Assembly (NCBI RefSeq): GCF_036227405.1
Contig: NZ_CP109473.1
Location: 6,262,001-6,326,000 of the forward strand
Length of the DNA stretch: 64,000 nt
Direction: 5' to 3'
From: Streptomyces sp. NBC_01460
Lineage (GTDB): Bacteria > Actinomycetota > Actinomycetes > Streptomycetales > Streptomycetaceae
The position numbers and the translations under genes are program-made. The notes below the pieces were generated by a model that made no database searches, had not been told where the DNA came from, and saw nothing but the letters and a program-made list of their open reading frames with translations. Shown here in pieces: positions 36,113 to 45,233 of the stretch (position 1 is the stretch's first letter; the number at the start of each line of letters is the position of its first letter).

Positions 36113-36820
36113 ATGACCCGGGTCCTCGTGGTCGACGACGAGCCGCAGATCGTACGCGCCCTCGTGATCAACCTGAAGGCGCGCAGGTACGAGGTGGACG
36201 CGGCGCCCGACGGGGCGACCGCCCTGCAGCTGGCTGCGGCGCGCCACCCCGACGTCGTCGTCCTCGACCTCGGACTGCCGGACATGGACGGCGTCGAGGT
36301 GATCAGGGGACTGCGCGGCTGGACCCGGGTGCCCATCCTCGTGCTCTCGGCCCGCCACACCTCCGACGAGAAGGTCGAGGCCCTCGACGCGGGGGCCGAC
36401 GACTACGTCACCAAGCCGTTCGGCATGGACGAGCTGCTGGCCCGGCTCCGCGCCGCCGTGCGCCGGGCGGAACCGGTCGGCCAGGACGGCGCGGACGACC
36501 TGGTGGTCGTCGAGACCGAGGGGTTCACCGTCGACCTCGCCGCGAAGAAGGTCCACCGCGAGGGCCGTGACGTGCGGCTGACACCCACCGAGTGGCACCT
36601 GCTGGAGGTCCTCGTCCGCAACGCCGGGAGGCTCGTCAGCCAGAAACAGCTGCTCCAGGAGGTCTGGGGGCCCTCGTACGGCACCGAGACCAACTATCTG
36701 CGCGTGTACATGGCACAACTGCGCCGCAAGCTGGAGACGGATCCCTCGCACCCGAGGCACTTCGTCACCGAGCCCGGAATGGGCTACCGCTTCGAGCGGG
36801 GACGCCCCGTCCCGGAGTGA
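36113..36820 (+). CDS. kdpE: Response regulator KdpE
   Basis: A 235-residue OmpR-family regulator. The receiver has acidic D8-D9, phosphorylated D52 in VVLDLGLP and the Lys in YVTKPFGMDEL. The C-terminal winged helix has LTPTEWHLLEVLVRN and TNYLRVYMAQLRRKLE, the latter typical of KdpE. It would activate high-affinity potassium uptake genes when phosphorylated by KdpD. The gene follows kdpD with an intergenic AAAGG ribosome site. Confidence 0.94.
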   Translation: MTRVLVVDDEPQIVRALVINLKARRYEVDAAPDGATALQLAAARHPDVVVLDLGLPDMDGVEVIRGLRGWTRVPILVLSARHTSDEKVEALDAGADDYVTKPFGMDELLARLRAAVRRAEPVGQDGADDLVVVETEGFTVDLAAKKVHREGRDVRLTPTEWHLLEVLVRNAGRLVSQKQLLQEVWGPSYGTETNYLRVYMAQLRRKLETDPSHPRHFVTEPGMGYRFERGRPVPE

Positions 36821-36890
36821 ACGGGGTCACTCGTCCGGGTGGTACTCGTGCGGGCCCGCCCCTACCACAGGAGACCGGTACCCTTCGGGT

Positions 36891-37310
36891 ATGAGCGCTG
36901 TTCCCCGATCCGAGAAGTCCGGCAGCAGGGCGGAGAAGCCGTCCGGCCGCTTCCGCCGCATGCTCGACCGGCTGTCCAGCTCCCAGGAGGACCTCGAGTC
37001 CGAGGAGCTGCGGGAGGACTCGCACGCTTCGGGGTGCACGCGCATCTCCGAATGCACGGACCGCCAGATCGTCAAGGTCACTGGTACCTTGCGGACCGTC
37101 ACCCTGCGCCCGCGGGCCGGAGTGCCCGCCCTGGAGGCGGAGCTCTTCGACGGCACCGCGCCGCTCGACGTGGTCTGGCTGGGCCGGCGTTCCATCGTCG
37201 GCATCGAGCCGGGCCGCAAGCTCATCGCGTCGGGCCGCGTGGCCATGAGCCACGGGCGCCGGGTGCTGTTCAATCCCAAATACGAACTCCGACCGCTCGG
37301 CAAGGAGTAG
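36891..37310 (+). CDS. OB-fold nucleic acid binding-domain protein
   Basis: A 139-residue protein. The first 60 residues are charged and carry RFRRMLDRLSSSQEDLE. The rest is an OB fold: VKVTGTLRTVTLRP, LEAELFDGTAPLDVVWLGRR, IEPGRKLIASGRV and a closing FNPKYEL. Such small proteins are conserved in actinobacteria next to a DUF3159 gene. Nucleic acid binding is inferred from the RecG/tRNA-anticodon-like OB fold. The DUF3159 gene starts three bases downstream, so the pair is cotranscribed. Confidence 0.88.
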   Translation: MSAVPRSEKSGSRAEKPSGRFRRMLDRLSSSQEDLESEELREDSHASGCTRISECTDRQIVKVTGTLRTVTLRPRAGVPALEAELFDGTAPLDVVWLGRRSIVGIEPGRKLIASGRVAMSHGRRVLFNPKYELRPLGKE

Positions 37311-37313
37311 CCG

Positions 37314-38084
37314 GTGACGTCTCTCGACAAGCCGACGTCCGACACGGACCAGCCCCACCGCACCGACCAGCAGGACGCCGACGCGAAGGCGGTCACGGAA
37401 GCCGCGCTCTTCGAGGCCTTCGGCGGCGTGCGGGGCATGGTGGAGACAGTCCTGCCCGGGCTGCTCTTCGTCACGATCTTCACCATCAACAAGAACCTGA
37501 CGGCCTCGGCGATCGCCGCGCTCGCCGTCTCCCTGCTGCTCGTCGTCGTACGGCTGATCCGCAAGGACACCGTCAAGCACGCCTTCAGCGGTGTCTTCGG
37601 TGTGGCCTTCGGTGTGCTCTTCGCGAAGATGACGGGCAACGCCAAGGACTTCTACCTGCCGGGCATGATCTACACGCTCGGACTGGCCCTCGCCTACCTC
37701 GTCACGACGCTCGCGGGGGTGCCGCTGATCGGGCTGATCCTCGGCCCGGTCTTCAAGGAGAACCTCTCCTGGCGCACCAGGAACCCCGGCCGCAAGAAGG
37801 CGTACGCCAAGGCGAGCTACGCCTGGGGGCTGATCCTGCTCGCCAAGTGCGCGATCCTCTTCCCGCTGTACTGGTGGGCCGACACCGCCCAGCTCGGCTG
37901 GGTCCTGGTCGCGCTCAAGATCCCGCCGTTCCTGCTCGCGGTGTATCTGACCTGGGTCTTCCTCGCCAAGGCGCCGCCGCCCATCGACGTCTTCGCCGAG
38001 ATGGAGGCGGAGGAGAAGGCCGAGAAGGAGCGGAAGGCCGCGCAGAGCGCGCGGGCCGCGGAGGCCCGCAACTCCGAGATCTGA
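37314..38084 (+). CDS. DUF3159 integral membrane protein
   Basis: A 256-residue membrane protein starting at GTG 37314. LFEAFGGVRGMVETVLPGLLFV near residue 26 is the conserved start of the family. Five to six helices follow, with the conserved FKENLSWRTRNP loop near 148. The C-terminal 35 residues form a charged Glu/Lys/Ala helix. Function unknown; constant linkage to the OB-fold gene suggests a joint role. A perfect 18-bp hairpin follows. Confidence 0.9.
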   Translation: MTSLDKPTSDTDQPHRTDQQDADAKAVTEAALFEAFGGVRGMVETVLPGLLFVTIFTINKNLTASAIAALAVSLLLVVVRLIRKDTVKHAFSGVFGVAFGVLFAKMTGNAKDFYLPGMIYTLGLALAYLVTTLAGVPLIGLILGPVFKENLSWRTRNPGRKKAYAKASYAWGLILLAKCAILFPLYWWADTAQLGWVLVALKIPPFLLAVYLTWVFLAKAPPPIDVFAEMEAEEKAEKERKAAQSARAAEARNSEI

Positions 38085-38102
38085 CGCGCGACGACGCACT
38101 CA

Positions 38103-38144
38103 CGCGTGGGGCCCCGGACCGGGAACGGTCCGGGGCCCCACGCG
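38103..38144. terminator. Strong stem-loop between DUF3159 and trkA genes
   Basis: A perfect 18-bp GC-rich stem (38103-38120 with 38127-38144) around a six-base loop lies between convergent genes. It should terminate both transcripts. Confidence 0.85.
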
Positions 38145-38153
38145 TACGCGGAC

Positions 38154-38831
38154 TCAGTCCTCGGCCGGCTCCCGGCGGACCGACAGCAGGTCCTCCAACT
38201 GCTCCTCGCGCGCCTGGGCGGCCACGAACAGCAGTTCGTCACCGGCCTCCAGGGTCTCCTCGGGGCTCGGCGTCAGCACCCGCGTGCCGCGGATGATCGT
38301 GACGAGCGAGGTGTCCTCGGGCCAGGCGACATCGCTCACCCGGATGCCGGCCATCGCCGATTCCGGGGGCAGTGTCAGCTCGACCAGGTTGGCGTCGCCG
38401 TGGCTGAACCGCAGCAGCCGGACGAGATCGCCGACGCTCACGGCCTCCTCGACCAGGGCGGACATCAGACGCGGCGTGGAGACCGCGACATCGACCCCCC
38501 AGGACTCGTTGAACAGCCACTCGTTCTTCGGGTTGTTCACCCGGGCCACGACCCTCGGCACGCCGTACTCGGTCTTCGCGAGCAGGGAGACGACCAGGTT
38601 GACCTTGTCGTCCCCCGTCGACGCGATGACGACGTTGCACCGCTGGAGCGCCGCCTCGTCGAGGGACGTGATCTCACAGGCGTCCGCGAGCAGCCATTCG
38701 GCCATCGGGACCCGCTCCACCGAGATGGCCGTCGGGGCCTTGTCGATCAGCAGGACCTCGTGCCCGTTCTCCAGGAGCTCGGCCGCGATGGAACGGCCCA
38801 CCGCGCCGGCCCCGGCAATCGCCACGCGCAT
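38154..38831 (-). CDS. trkA: TrkA-family potassium uptake regulatory protein
   Basis: A 225-residue RCK-type protein. MRVAIAGAGAVGRSIA with the GxGxxG NAD-binding loop and the acidic residue of LLIDKAP form the RCK_N domain, up to about residue 130. The RCK_C domain follows and ends with LEAGDELLFVA. Such proteins gate potassium transporters in response to NAD(H), ATP or c-di-AMP. The start ATG overlaps the stop of the second TrkA gene (TGATG). It is the downstream member of the pair. Confidence 0.92.
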   Translation of the reverse strand: MRVAIAGAGAVGRSIAAELLENGHEVLLIDKAPTAISVERVPMAEWLLADACEITSLDEAALQRCNVVIASTGDDKVNLVVSLLAKTEYGVPRVVARVNNPKNEWLFNESWGVDVAVSTPRLMSALVEEAVSVGDLVRLLRFSHGDANLVELTLPPESAMAGIRVSDVAWPEDTSLVTIIRGTRVLTPSPEETLEAGDELLFVAAQAREEQLEDLLSVRREPAED

Positions 38832-39499
38832 CAGTGACCGCCCTCCTCGGGACCTTCGGCAAAGGCCTCCTCGACCTTCGCGATCTCGTCCGTACGCATC
38901 ATCACGTGGACCAGGTCGCCCTCCTGCAGAACCGTCTGCGACGTGGGCAGTATGGCCTCGCCCAACCGGGTGAGGAAGGCGACGCGGACGCCCGTCTCCT
39001 CCTGCAGCGTGCTGATCTTGTGCCCGATCCAGGACGGCGTGGTGTGCACCTCCGCGAGCTGCACACCGCCGCTCGGGTCGCGCCACAGCGGCTCCGCGCC
39101 CGACGGCAGCAGCCGCCGCAGCATCTGGTCCGCCGTCCAGCGGACCGTGGCGACCGTGGGGATGCCCAGACGCTGGTAGACCTCGGCGCGCCGCGGGTCG
39201 TAGATGCGCGCGGCGACGTTCTCGATGCCGAACATCTCGCGCGCCACCCGGGCGGCGATGATGTTGGAGTTGTCGCCGCTGCTGACCGCGGCGAACGCCC
39301 CGGCCTCCTCGATCCCCGCCTCGCGGAGGGTGTCCTGGTCGAAGCCGACCCCGCTGACCCGCCGGCCGCCGAATCCGGAACCGAGACGGCGGAACGCCGT
39401 GGGGTCCTGGTCGATCACGGCGACCGTGTGCCCCTGCTGCTCCAGGGTCTGTGCGAGAGCGGCTCCGACGCGCCCGCAGCCCATGATGACGATGTGCAC
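38831..39499 (-). CDS. TrkA-family protein, second copy
   Basis: A 222-residue RCK protein. MHIVIMGCGRVGAALA carries GxGxxG and VAVIDQDP the acidic NAD-ligating residue. RCK_C runs from about 135 to the end (LQEGDLVHVMM). It is only distantly related to its downstream neighbour and the two probably form a hetero-oligomeric gating ring. The pair diverges from the APC permease gene, with which it is likely to work; this arrangement is common in Streptomyces. Confidence 0.92.
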   Translation of the reverse strand: MHIVIMGCGRVGAALAQTLEQQGHTVAVIDQDPTAFRRLGSGFGGRRVSGVGFDQDTLREAGIEEAGAFAAVSSGDNSNIIAARVAREMFGIENVAARIYDPRRAEVYQRLGIPTVATVRWTADQMLRRLLPSGAEPLWRDPSGGVQLAEVHTTPSWIGHKISTLQEETGVRVAFLTRLGEAILPTSQTVLQEGDLVHVMMRTDEIAKVEEAFAEGPEEGGH

Positions 39500-39890
39500 C
39501 TTGCGCCTACCTCGCCGTCCTGGTCATCCGGATGACCTGCGAAAACACCCTGCTCACACTTCTCTCTCAGCTTGCGGGGCAAACAATGGGGCAACGACTT
39601 CCGGCGTTGCCCGGGGATGAGCTTATGCGGCCACCACCGCGCCGCCTCATCCGAGTGTGCGTACCCCGCGGGCCGATGAGCAAAAGGGGAGCCGGGCGTT
39701 GTCCGGGAGTGCCGCCGGGAGGGCGACCGGAACCACAGCGTCCTCCGGGTCCCGGCCGGTCCGTGACGCAAGGATTTCGTTAAGGATTCCATGGACTTTT
39801 CCGGTGAGGGCGGGTAATTATGAAGGTTTTCCGGGTGCCGAGGGGGTGGTGCCTCGTCGGCGTGTCCAGCCAACGCTTACGATCCTCACC
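39500..39890. other. 391-base divergent region with two hairpins upstream of the permease
   Basis: The region separates the trkA pair and the permease. It contains a perfect 8-bp hairpin (39589-39596 with 39605-39612) and directly after it a two-part stem (39615-39621 with 39646-39652, inner 39627-39631 with 39641-39645). The last 130 bases are AT-richer (TTAAGGATT, TAATTATGAAGG) and suit a promoter. I compared the stretch with the c-di-AMP (ydaO) riboswitch as I remember it and saw no match. Confidence 0.5.
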
Positions 39891-41942
39891 GTGTCCAAAC
39901 TGACCGACGTGCCCAAACGGATCCTGATCGGCCGGGCGCTGCGCAGCGACAAGCTGGGGGAAACGCTCCTCCCCAAGCGCATCGCGCTCCCCGTCTTCGC
40001 ATCCGACCCGCTGTCCTCCGTTGCGTACGCACCCGGAGAAGTCCTCCTCGTGCTGTCCATCGCGGGCGTGTCGGCGTACCACTTCAGCCCGTGGATCGCG
40101 GTCGCGGTCGTGGTCCTGATGTTCACCGTCGTCGCCTCGTACCGGCAGAACGTCCGCGCCTACCCGAGCGGCGGCGGCGACTACGAGGTCGCCAACACCA
40201 ACCTCGGGCCGAAGGCCGGTCTGACCGTCGCCAGCGCGCTCCTCGTCGACTACGTCCTCACCGTCGCCGTGTCCATCTCCTCCGGCGTGGAGAACCTCGG
40301 CTCCGCCGTCCCCTTCGTCGTCGAGCACAAGACGTTCTGCGCGATCGGGGCCATCGTGCTGCTGACGCTGATGAACCTGCGCGGCGTCAAGGAGTCCGGC
40401 AAGCTCTTCGCCATCCCGACGTACCTCTTCGTGGCCGGCGTCTTCCTGATGATCCTCTGGGGAGCGTTCCGGGGACTCGCCCTCGGCGAGACGATGCACG
40501 CGCCCACCTCGGACTACGAGATCAAGCCCGAGCACCAGGGGCTCGCCGGCTTCGCCCTCGTCTTCCTGCTGCTGCGCGCCTTCTCCTCGGGGTGTGCGGC
40601 GCTCACCGGAGTCGAGGCCATCAGCAACGGCGTCCCCGCGTTCCGCAAGCCCAAGAGCAAGAACGCCGCGACCACGCTCGCGGCGATGGGCCTGCTCGCC
40701 GTCACCATGTTCTGCGGCATCATCGGCCTCGCCATGGCCACCGACGTGAAGATGGCCGAGAACCCGGCGAAGGACCTGATCCACAACGGTGCGGCGGTCG
40801 GCGCGGGCTTCGTCCAGGACCCGGTGATCTCCCAGGTCGCCGCGGCCGTCTTCGGGGAGGGCACCTTCCTCTTCGTCTTCCTGGCGGCGGCCACCGCGCT
40901 CGTGCTGTTCCTCGCGGCCAACACCGCGTACAACGGCTTCCCGCTGCTCGGTTCGATCCTCGCCCAGGACCGCTACCTGCCCCGCCAGCTGCACACCCGC
41001 GGCGACCGGCTGGCCTTCTCCAACGGCATCGTGCTGCTGGCCGGAGCCGCGATCCTGCTCGTCTGGATCTACGGGGCCGACTCGACCCGGCTGATCCAGC
41101 TCTACATCGTCGGCGTGTTCGTCTCCTTCACGCTCAGCCAGACCGGCATGGTGCGGCACTGGAACCGTCACCTGCGTACGGAGAAGGACCCGGCGGTGCG
41201 GCGCCACATGTTCCGCTCCCGGGCGATCAACACCTTCGGCGCGTTCTTCACCGGCCTGGTCCTCGTCGTGGTCCTGGCCACCAAGTTCACGCACGGTGCC
41301 TGGGTCGCCCTGCTCGGCATGGTGATCTTCTTCGGCACGATGACCGCGATCCGTAAGCACTACGACCGGGTCGCGGAGGAGATCTCCGCGGACGAGGCCC
41401 CGTCGGACGACACCATCCGGCCCTCGCGGGTCCACTCGATCGTCCTGGTCTCCAAGCTCCACCGGCCCACGCTGCGCGCCCTCGCGTACGCCAAGCTCGT
41501 GCGCTCCGACCAGCTGGAGGCGCTCTCCATCAGCGTCGACCACGACGAGACGAAGGCGCTCAGGGACGACTGGGAACGCCGCGGCATCGACATCCCGCTG
41601 AAGATCCTCGACTCGCCCTACCGCGAGGTGACCCGCCCGGTCATCGAGTACGTCAAGGGCCTGCGCAAGGACCGCCCGCGCGATGTGATCAGCGTCTACA
41701 TCCCGGAGTACGTGGTCGGCCACTGGTACGAGCACCTGCTGCACAACCAGAGCGCGCTGCGGCTCAAGGGCCGGCTCCTCTTCACCCCGGGGGTGATGGT
41801 GACCTCGGTGCCGTACCAGCTGGAGTCCTCCGAGGCCGCGAAGGTCCGGGCCAGGAAGCGCGCGGACTGGACCGCTCCGGGCTCGGTGCGCCGCGGCCCC
41901 GTGGAACGGCGCCAGCACAAGGAGTCCAGCCACAAGGGCTGA
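39891..41942 (+). CDS. Large APC-family permease, KimA-like potassium transporter
   Basis: A 683-residue protein. About 12 helices fill residues 45-495, starting with PVFASDPLSSVAYAPGEVLL, typical of the APC subgroup including B. subtilis KimA. YPSGGGDYEVANTNLGPKAGL and LRAFSSGCAALTGVEAISNGVPAF are further markers. The C-terminal 170 residues are cytosolic and Usp-like (SIVLVSKLHRPTLRALAYAK, LSISVDHDE). KimA imports potassium by proton symport; the neighbouring TrkA genes support this here. GTG 39891 is taken as start because the sequence before it is not conserved. Substrate is inferred. Confidence 0.85.
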   Translation: MSKLTDVPKRILIGRALRSDKLGETLLPKRIALPVFASDPLSSVAYAPGEVLLVLSIAGVSAYHFSPWIAVAVVVLMFTVVASYRQNVRAYPSGGGDYEVANTNLGPKAGLTVASALLVDYVLTVAVSISSGVENLGSAVPFVVEHKTFCAIGAIVLLTLMNLRGVKESGKLFAIPTYLFVAGVFLMILWGAFRGLALGETMHAPTSDYEIKPEHQGLAGFALVFLLLRAFSSGCAALTGVEAISNGVPAFRKPKSKNAATTLAAMGLLAVTMFCGIIGLAMATDVKMAENPAKDLIHNGAAVGAGFVQDPVISQVAAAVFGEGTFLFVFLAAATALVLFLAANTAYNGFPLLGSILAQDRYLPRQLHTRGDRLAFSNGIVLLAGAAILLVWIYGADSTRLIQLYIVGVFVSFTLSQTGMVRHWNRHLRTEKDPAVRRHMFRSRAINTFGAFFTGLVLVVVLATKFTHGAWVALLGMVIFFGTMTAIRKHYDRVAEEISADEAPSDDTIRPSRVHSIVLVSKLHRPTLRALAYAKLVRSDQLEALSISVDHDETKALRDDWERRGIDIPLKILDSPYREVTRPVIEYVKGLRKDRPRDVISVYIPEYVVGHWYEHLLHNQSALRLKGRLLFTPGVMVTSVPYQLESSEAAKVRARKRADWTAPGSVRRGPVERRQHKESSHKG

Positions 41943-42046
41943 CTCGGCGCTCCGCCTGTGGTAAGCGGCCGGCTTCCGCCCACGTAGACTGGTGGGCTGT
42001 TGTCCGGCCGCTTTTCCCGTTTCCTGATCTCTGGAGCCACCCCCTC

Positions 42047-43390
42047 ATGCAGAACGAATCCACGTCGTCGCAGGCCGGGGAGTCCCTGATCGGTCGGGAG
42101 TACGAGGTCGAGGTCGGCCCTGTCGCCCACGGCGGCCACTGCATCGCCCGCACGTCCGAGGGGCAGGTGCTCTTCGTGCGCCACACCCTCCCCGGCGAGA
42201 AGGTCGTCGCCCGGGTCACCGAGGGCGAGAGCGACTCGCGCTTCCTGCGCGCCGACGCGGTCACGGTCATCGACGCGTCCAAGGACCGGGTCGAGGCCCC
42301 CTGCCCGTACGCCGGCCCCGGCAAGTGCGGCGGCTGCGACTGGCAGCACGCCAAGCCCGGCGCCCAGCGCCGTCTGAAGGGCGAGGTCATCGCCGAGCAG
42401 CTCCTGCGCCTCGCGGGCCTCACGCCCGAGGAGGCCGGCTGGGACGGCACGGTCATGCCGGCCGAGGGCGACAAGCTCCCGCCGGGCGAGGTCCCGGCCT
42501 GGCGCACCCGCGTCCAGTACGCCGTCGACGCGGACGGCCTGGTCGGGCTGCGCAAGCACCGCTCGCACGAGGTCCAGCCGATCGACCACTGCCTGATCGC
42601 GGCGCCCGGCGTCTCGGAGCTCGGCATCGAGAAGCAGGACTGGCCGCAGATGGCCACGGTGGAGGCGATCTCAGCCACCGGCTCCCACGACCGCCAAGTC
42701 ATCCTGACCCCGCGCGAGGGCGGCCGGCTCCCGCTGGTCGAGCTGGACAAGCCCGTCTCCGTGCTCCGCGTCGAGGAGAAGGACGGCGGGGTCCACCGCG
42801 TCCACGGCCGCGCCTTCGTCCGCGAGCGCGCAGACGACCGTACGTACCGCGTCGGCTCGGGCGGCTTCTGGCAGGTCCACCCGCAGGCGGCGGACACGCT
42901 GGTCCGCGCGGTCATGCAGGGACTGCTGCCCCGCAAGAACGACACGGCGCTGGACCTCTACTGCGGTGTCGGCCTGTTCGCCGGCGCCATCGGCCAGCGG
43001 ATCGGCGAGAAGGGCGCGGTGCTGGGCATCGAGTCCGGCAAGCGCGCGGTCGAGGACGCCCGGCACAACCTGAAGGACCTGGACCGGGTCCGCATCGAAC
43101 ACGGCAAGGTCGACCAGGTGCTGCCACGCACGGGCATCACCGAGTGCGACCTGATCGTCCTGGACCCCCCGCGCGCGGGCGCGGGCAAGGGCACGGTCAA
43201 GCAACTGGTCGCCCTGGGCGCCCGCCGCATCGCGTACGTCGCCTGCGACCCGGCGGCGCTGGCGCGGGACATCGCGTACTTCGCTGAGGGCGGGTACAAG
43301 GTGCGGACGCTGCGGGCGTTCGACCTGTTCCCGATGACCCATCATGTCGAGTGCGTCGCGATCCTTGAGCCCGTTGGAAAGGGCCTCTGA
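42047..43390 (+). CDS. TRAM-domain class I SAM-dependent RNA methyltransferase (TrmA/RumA family)
   Basis: A 447-residue enzyme methylating C5 of uridine in rRNA or tRNA. An N-terminal TRAM domain (VGPVAHGGHCIAR, PGEKVVARV) is followed by a cysteine cluster CPYAGPGKCGGC plus a later DHC, which binds [4Fe-4S]. The Rossmann domain has DLYCGVGLFAGAIG. VLDPPRAGAGK and YVACDPAALARD, with the nucleophilic Cys, close the active site. It is the last clearly conserved core gene before the accessory region. Confidence 0.93.
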   Translation: MQNESTSSQAGESLIGREYEVEVGPVAHGGHCIARTSEGQVLFVRHTLPGEKVVARVTEGESDSRFLRADAVTVIDASKDRVEAPCPYAGPGKCGGCDWQHAKPGAQRRLKGEVIAEQLLRLAGLTPEEAGWDGTVMPAEGDKLPPGEVPAWRTRVQYAVDADGLVGLRKHRSHEVQPIDHCLIAAPGVSELGIEKQDWPQMATVEAISATGSHDRQVILTPREGGRLPLVELDKPVSVLRVEEKDGGVHRVHGRAFVRERADDRTYRVGSGGFWQVHPQAADTLVRAVMQGLLPRKNDTALDLYCGVGLFAGAIGQRIGEKGAVLGIESGKRAVEDARHNLKDLDRVRIEHGKVDQVLPRTGITECDLIVLDPPRAGAGKGTVKQLVALGARRIAYVACDPAALARDIAYFAEGGYKVRTLRAFDLFPMTHHVECVAILEPVGKGL

Positions 43391-43445
43391 CCTGCAGGTT
43401 AGTGCAGTGTGCGTTATGTGCGGTGTGGGCGTTACGGGCGATATC

Positions 43446-43483
43446 TTGACGCAGATTTGACGCTCGTGACGCACGTTTGACGC
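43446..43483. repeat. Iteron-like TTGACGC repeats at the core/accessory border
   Basis: TTGACGC occurs at 43446, 43457 and 43477, with a variant GTGACGC at 43466, giving a spacing of 9-11 bases, near one helical turn. The cluster lies 56 bases after the methyltransferase stop. Such regular short repeats often bind a protein cooperatively. Confidence 0.6.
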
Positions 43484-43529
43484 ACGCCATCGGCGATCTC
43501 TGACGAGCCATCAGGCCCTGGAGGGTGCG

Positions 43530-43560
43530 TCCCGCAGCAGGTTTTGATCTTGCTGCGGGA
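43530..43560. terminator. Perfect 10-bp stem-loop
   Basis: TCCCGCAGCA (43530-43539) pairs exactly with 43551-43560 around an 11-base loop containing four T. It lies between the methyltransferase gene and the convergent frameshifted gene and is probably a shared terminator. Confidence 0.6.
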
Positions 43561-43663
43561 AGCGCCCTTTCCGGCAGTCGGCGACCGAGTCGGTCGGCGT
43601 CAGACCTGCGATCCACCTTCCCCTCCCCGATTACGCTCTGTGATAATCCGAGGGGGCTCGCGA

Positions 43664-45233
43664 CTAGTAGCCGGGACCGTAGGGGTTCCATCCGTGCAGG
43701 AACGGCTGCAGGTCGTTGGCGCGAGGTTCGGGGATGTCGGGCAGGCGGAGCGTCCCGTTGAGCGGGTTCAGGCGCTCCACGTGGTCGGCGGCCCAGGCGA
43801 TCCATGCCTCGGCTCCGTCCCTCTCCGGTCCGGTCGCCAAGGTCTCTGCGTGGAGTCGGAGGGCGTCGACGTACTCGGCCAGGCCCGCTGCACGGCGCCA
43901 TGCTTGTTCCTGCGCTTCAAGGTGCTGGACTCGGGCTGCCTCGGCGAAGTCGATCTTTGCCCGTTGTGTCGCGGCTTCCCATTGCAGCCGTTTCTCCCGT
44001 GCCGCCTCCAGGTCGGCCAGTCGTTTGCGTTCGGCGGCCTCGCCTCGAAGTCCTACTTCCTGCACGATTTCGGCGAGCTGATCCTCAAGGGGGCGTGAAG
44101 TCGTATCGGCCCACTCCCCGGCCCTGTGTGGCAGCCCGCCACTGATACAGATGCGCAGGCGTTCGGCGGGGGAGTGGTCGTACCGAGGAATCTTGGCCCA
44201 GGAGTGCTTCTCGGAGTCCGCGAGTTCCTTCTTCGTGGGGATGTGGTCGGTGCGGTCCTGTTCCTGCAGGATGAGGAAATCGCATCGCTGGCCTTGGGCG
44301 GTGATGGTGAAGTGGGGAGGGCCGTTTCGTCGGCGATGTGGTGCGGGTGCACTCTCGGCCGAGCCGAACGCGCTGGTAAATCCCAGCCTCTGACTTGCGG
44401 TGAGCAATGCGTGGATGAGGCGGAAGGCTCTGCTCTGCACGGCTTTGGTCAGTGCCATGGGCTGGGGGTGCGCCTGCAGAGCTCTGACCACGGGGTGTGG
44501 AGTGGGGAGCCGTGCCGGTATGGCAACGGGTGACAGCACGGCCAAGCGCCAGGCCGGGGCGTCGACCAGGCAGATTTCGTATCCGTCGCGGCACCAGCCT
44601 GCGTGCAGTTCCTTGGTCGCAGGGATCTTTCCCGACCGCCGTGCTGCGGCAACACGGATCGGCCATTTCTCGGTCTCCCGACCGCTGGCTTCGCGTTTCA
44701 CGATTCGGCCGCCGGCTTCGGCGAGCTCCTCCACGAGCTGCTCGGTGACGGTCTTAGCCCTCTTCCGCGGCAGGGGGCTCGTTCCCGGCGATGACACAGG
44801 CGCGGCTGCCTTGACGCCGGCCTTTTCGCCCTCGGCTACTTCAGGCGGCAGGGTTCCAGCCCGTGGTGCGGGCACGGTGTCTCTGCTGCGAGGCTGATCG
44901 GGGGGGAGGGGATCTGTGGTCCAGGTATTGCTGGCCGGCCTTGGTGAGGGCGACGGACCACCGCCCCTGGCTCCTGGAGACTTTGACCAGTCCCCGGCTG
45001 TGAAGAGCTTGGCAGCTGAGTTTGTGCGCGGTCCCTTCCCACACGCCGTCAGGGCAGCCTTGGCCGACCCATTGCAGCACCTGTTGCTGCCGTTCGTTGA
45101 GCTCTCGTGGCACCTGAACTCCCCACCGTACGAATGCCTGCACGGGAATGCTCGCAGCCCCACTCCGCCTGGCGCGGGCGGAAGGCGAAGGGAGGTGGCC
45201 GGCGGCGATGAAGATTCGGACAGATGTAGGCAT
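43664..45233 (-). pseudogene. Frameshifted hypothetical gene (PRELNERQQ-type protein)
   Basis: Two overlapping frames make one protein of about 522 residues. The first part (44841-45233) starts MPTSVRIF and carries VPRELNERQQQVLQW, PDGVWEGTAHKLS and LTKAGQQYLDH, a winged-helix-like domain common in Streptomyces hypothetical proteins. The remainder continues in another frame from about 44906 down to 43664 (TEQLVEELAEAGGRI, AFRLIHALLTAS, HSPAERLRICISGG, then a coiled-coil with many Glu/Ala/Arg). The switch falls at a run of seven G (44900-44906); removing one would restore the frame. Both halves keep good codon use, so it is recent, phase-variable, or a sequencing error. Function unknown. The start could be further in. 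Confidence 0.7.

Noticed and set aside
39500..39890. Possible c-di-AMP (ydaO) riboswitch before the permease
   Set aside because: The hallmark GGGGGACC and GGGTGAA segments were not found.
39780..41933. 717-codon open frame on the minus strand
   Set aside because: Complement of the APC permease; Glu/Asp/Arg-rich shadow.
43391..43700. Remnant of an integrase gene at the island border
   Set aside because: Minus-strand frames show no tyrosine- or serine-recombinase motif; only short repeats were reliable.
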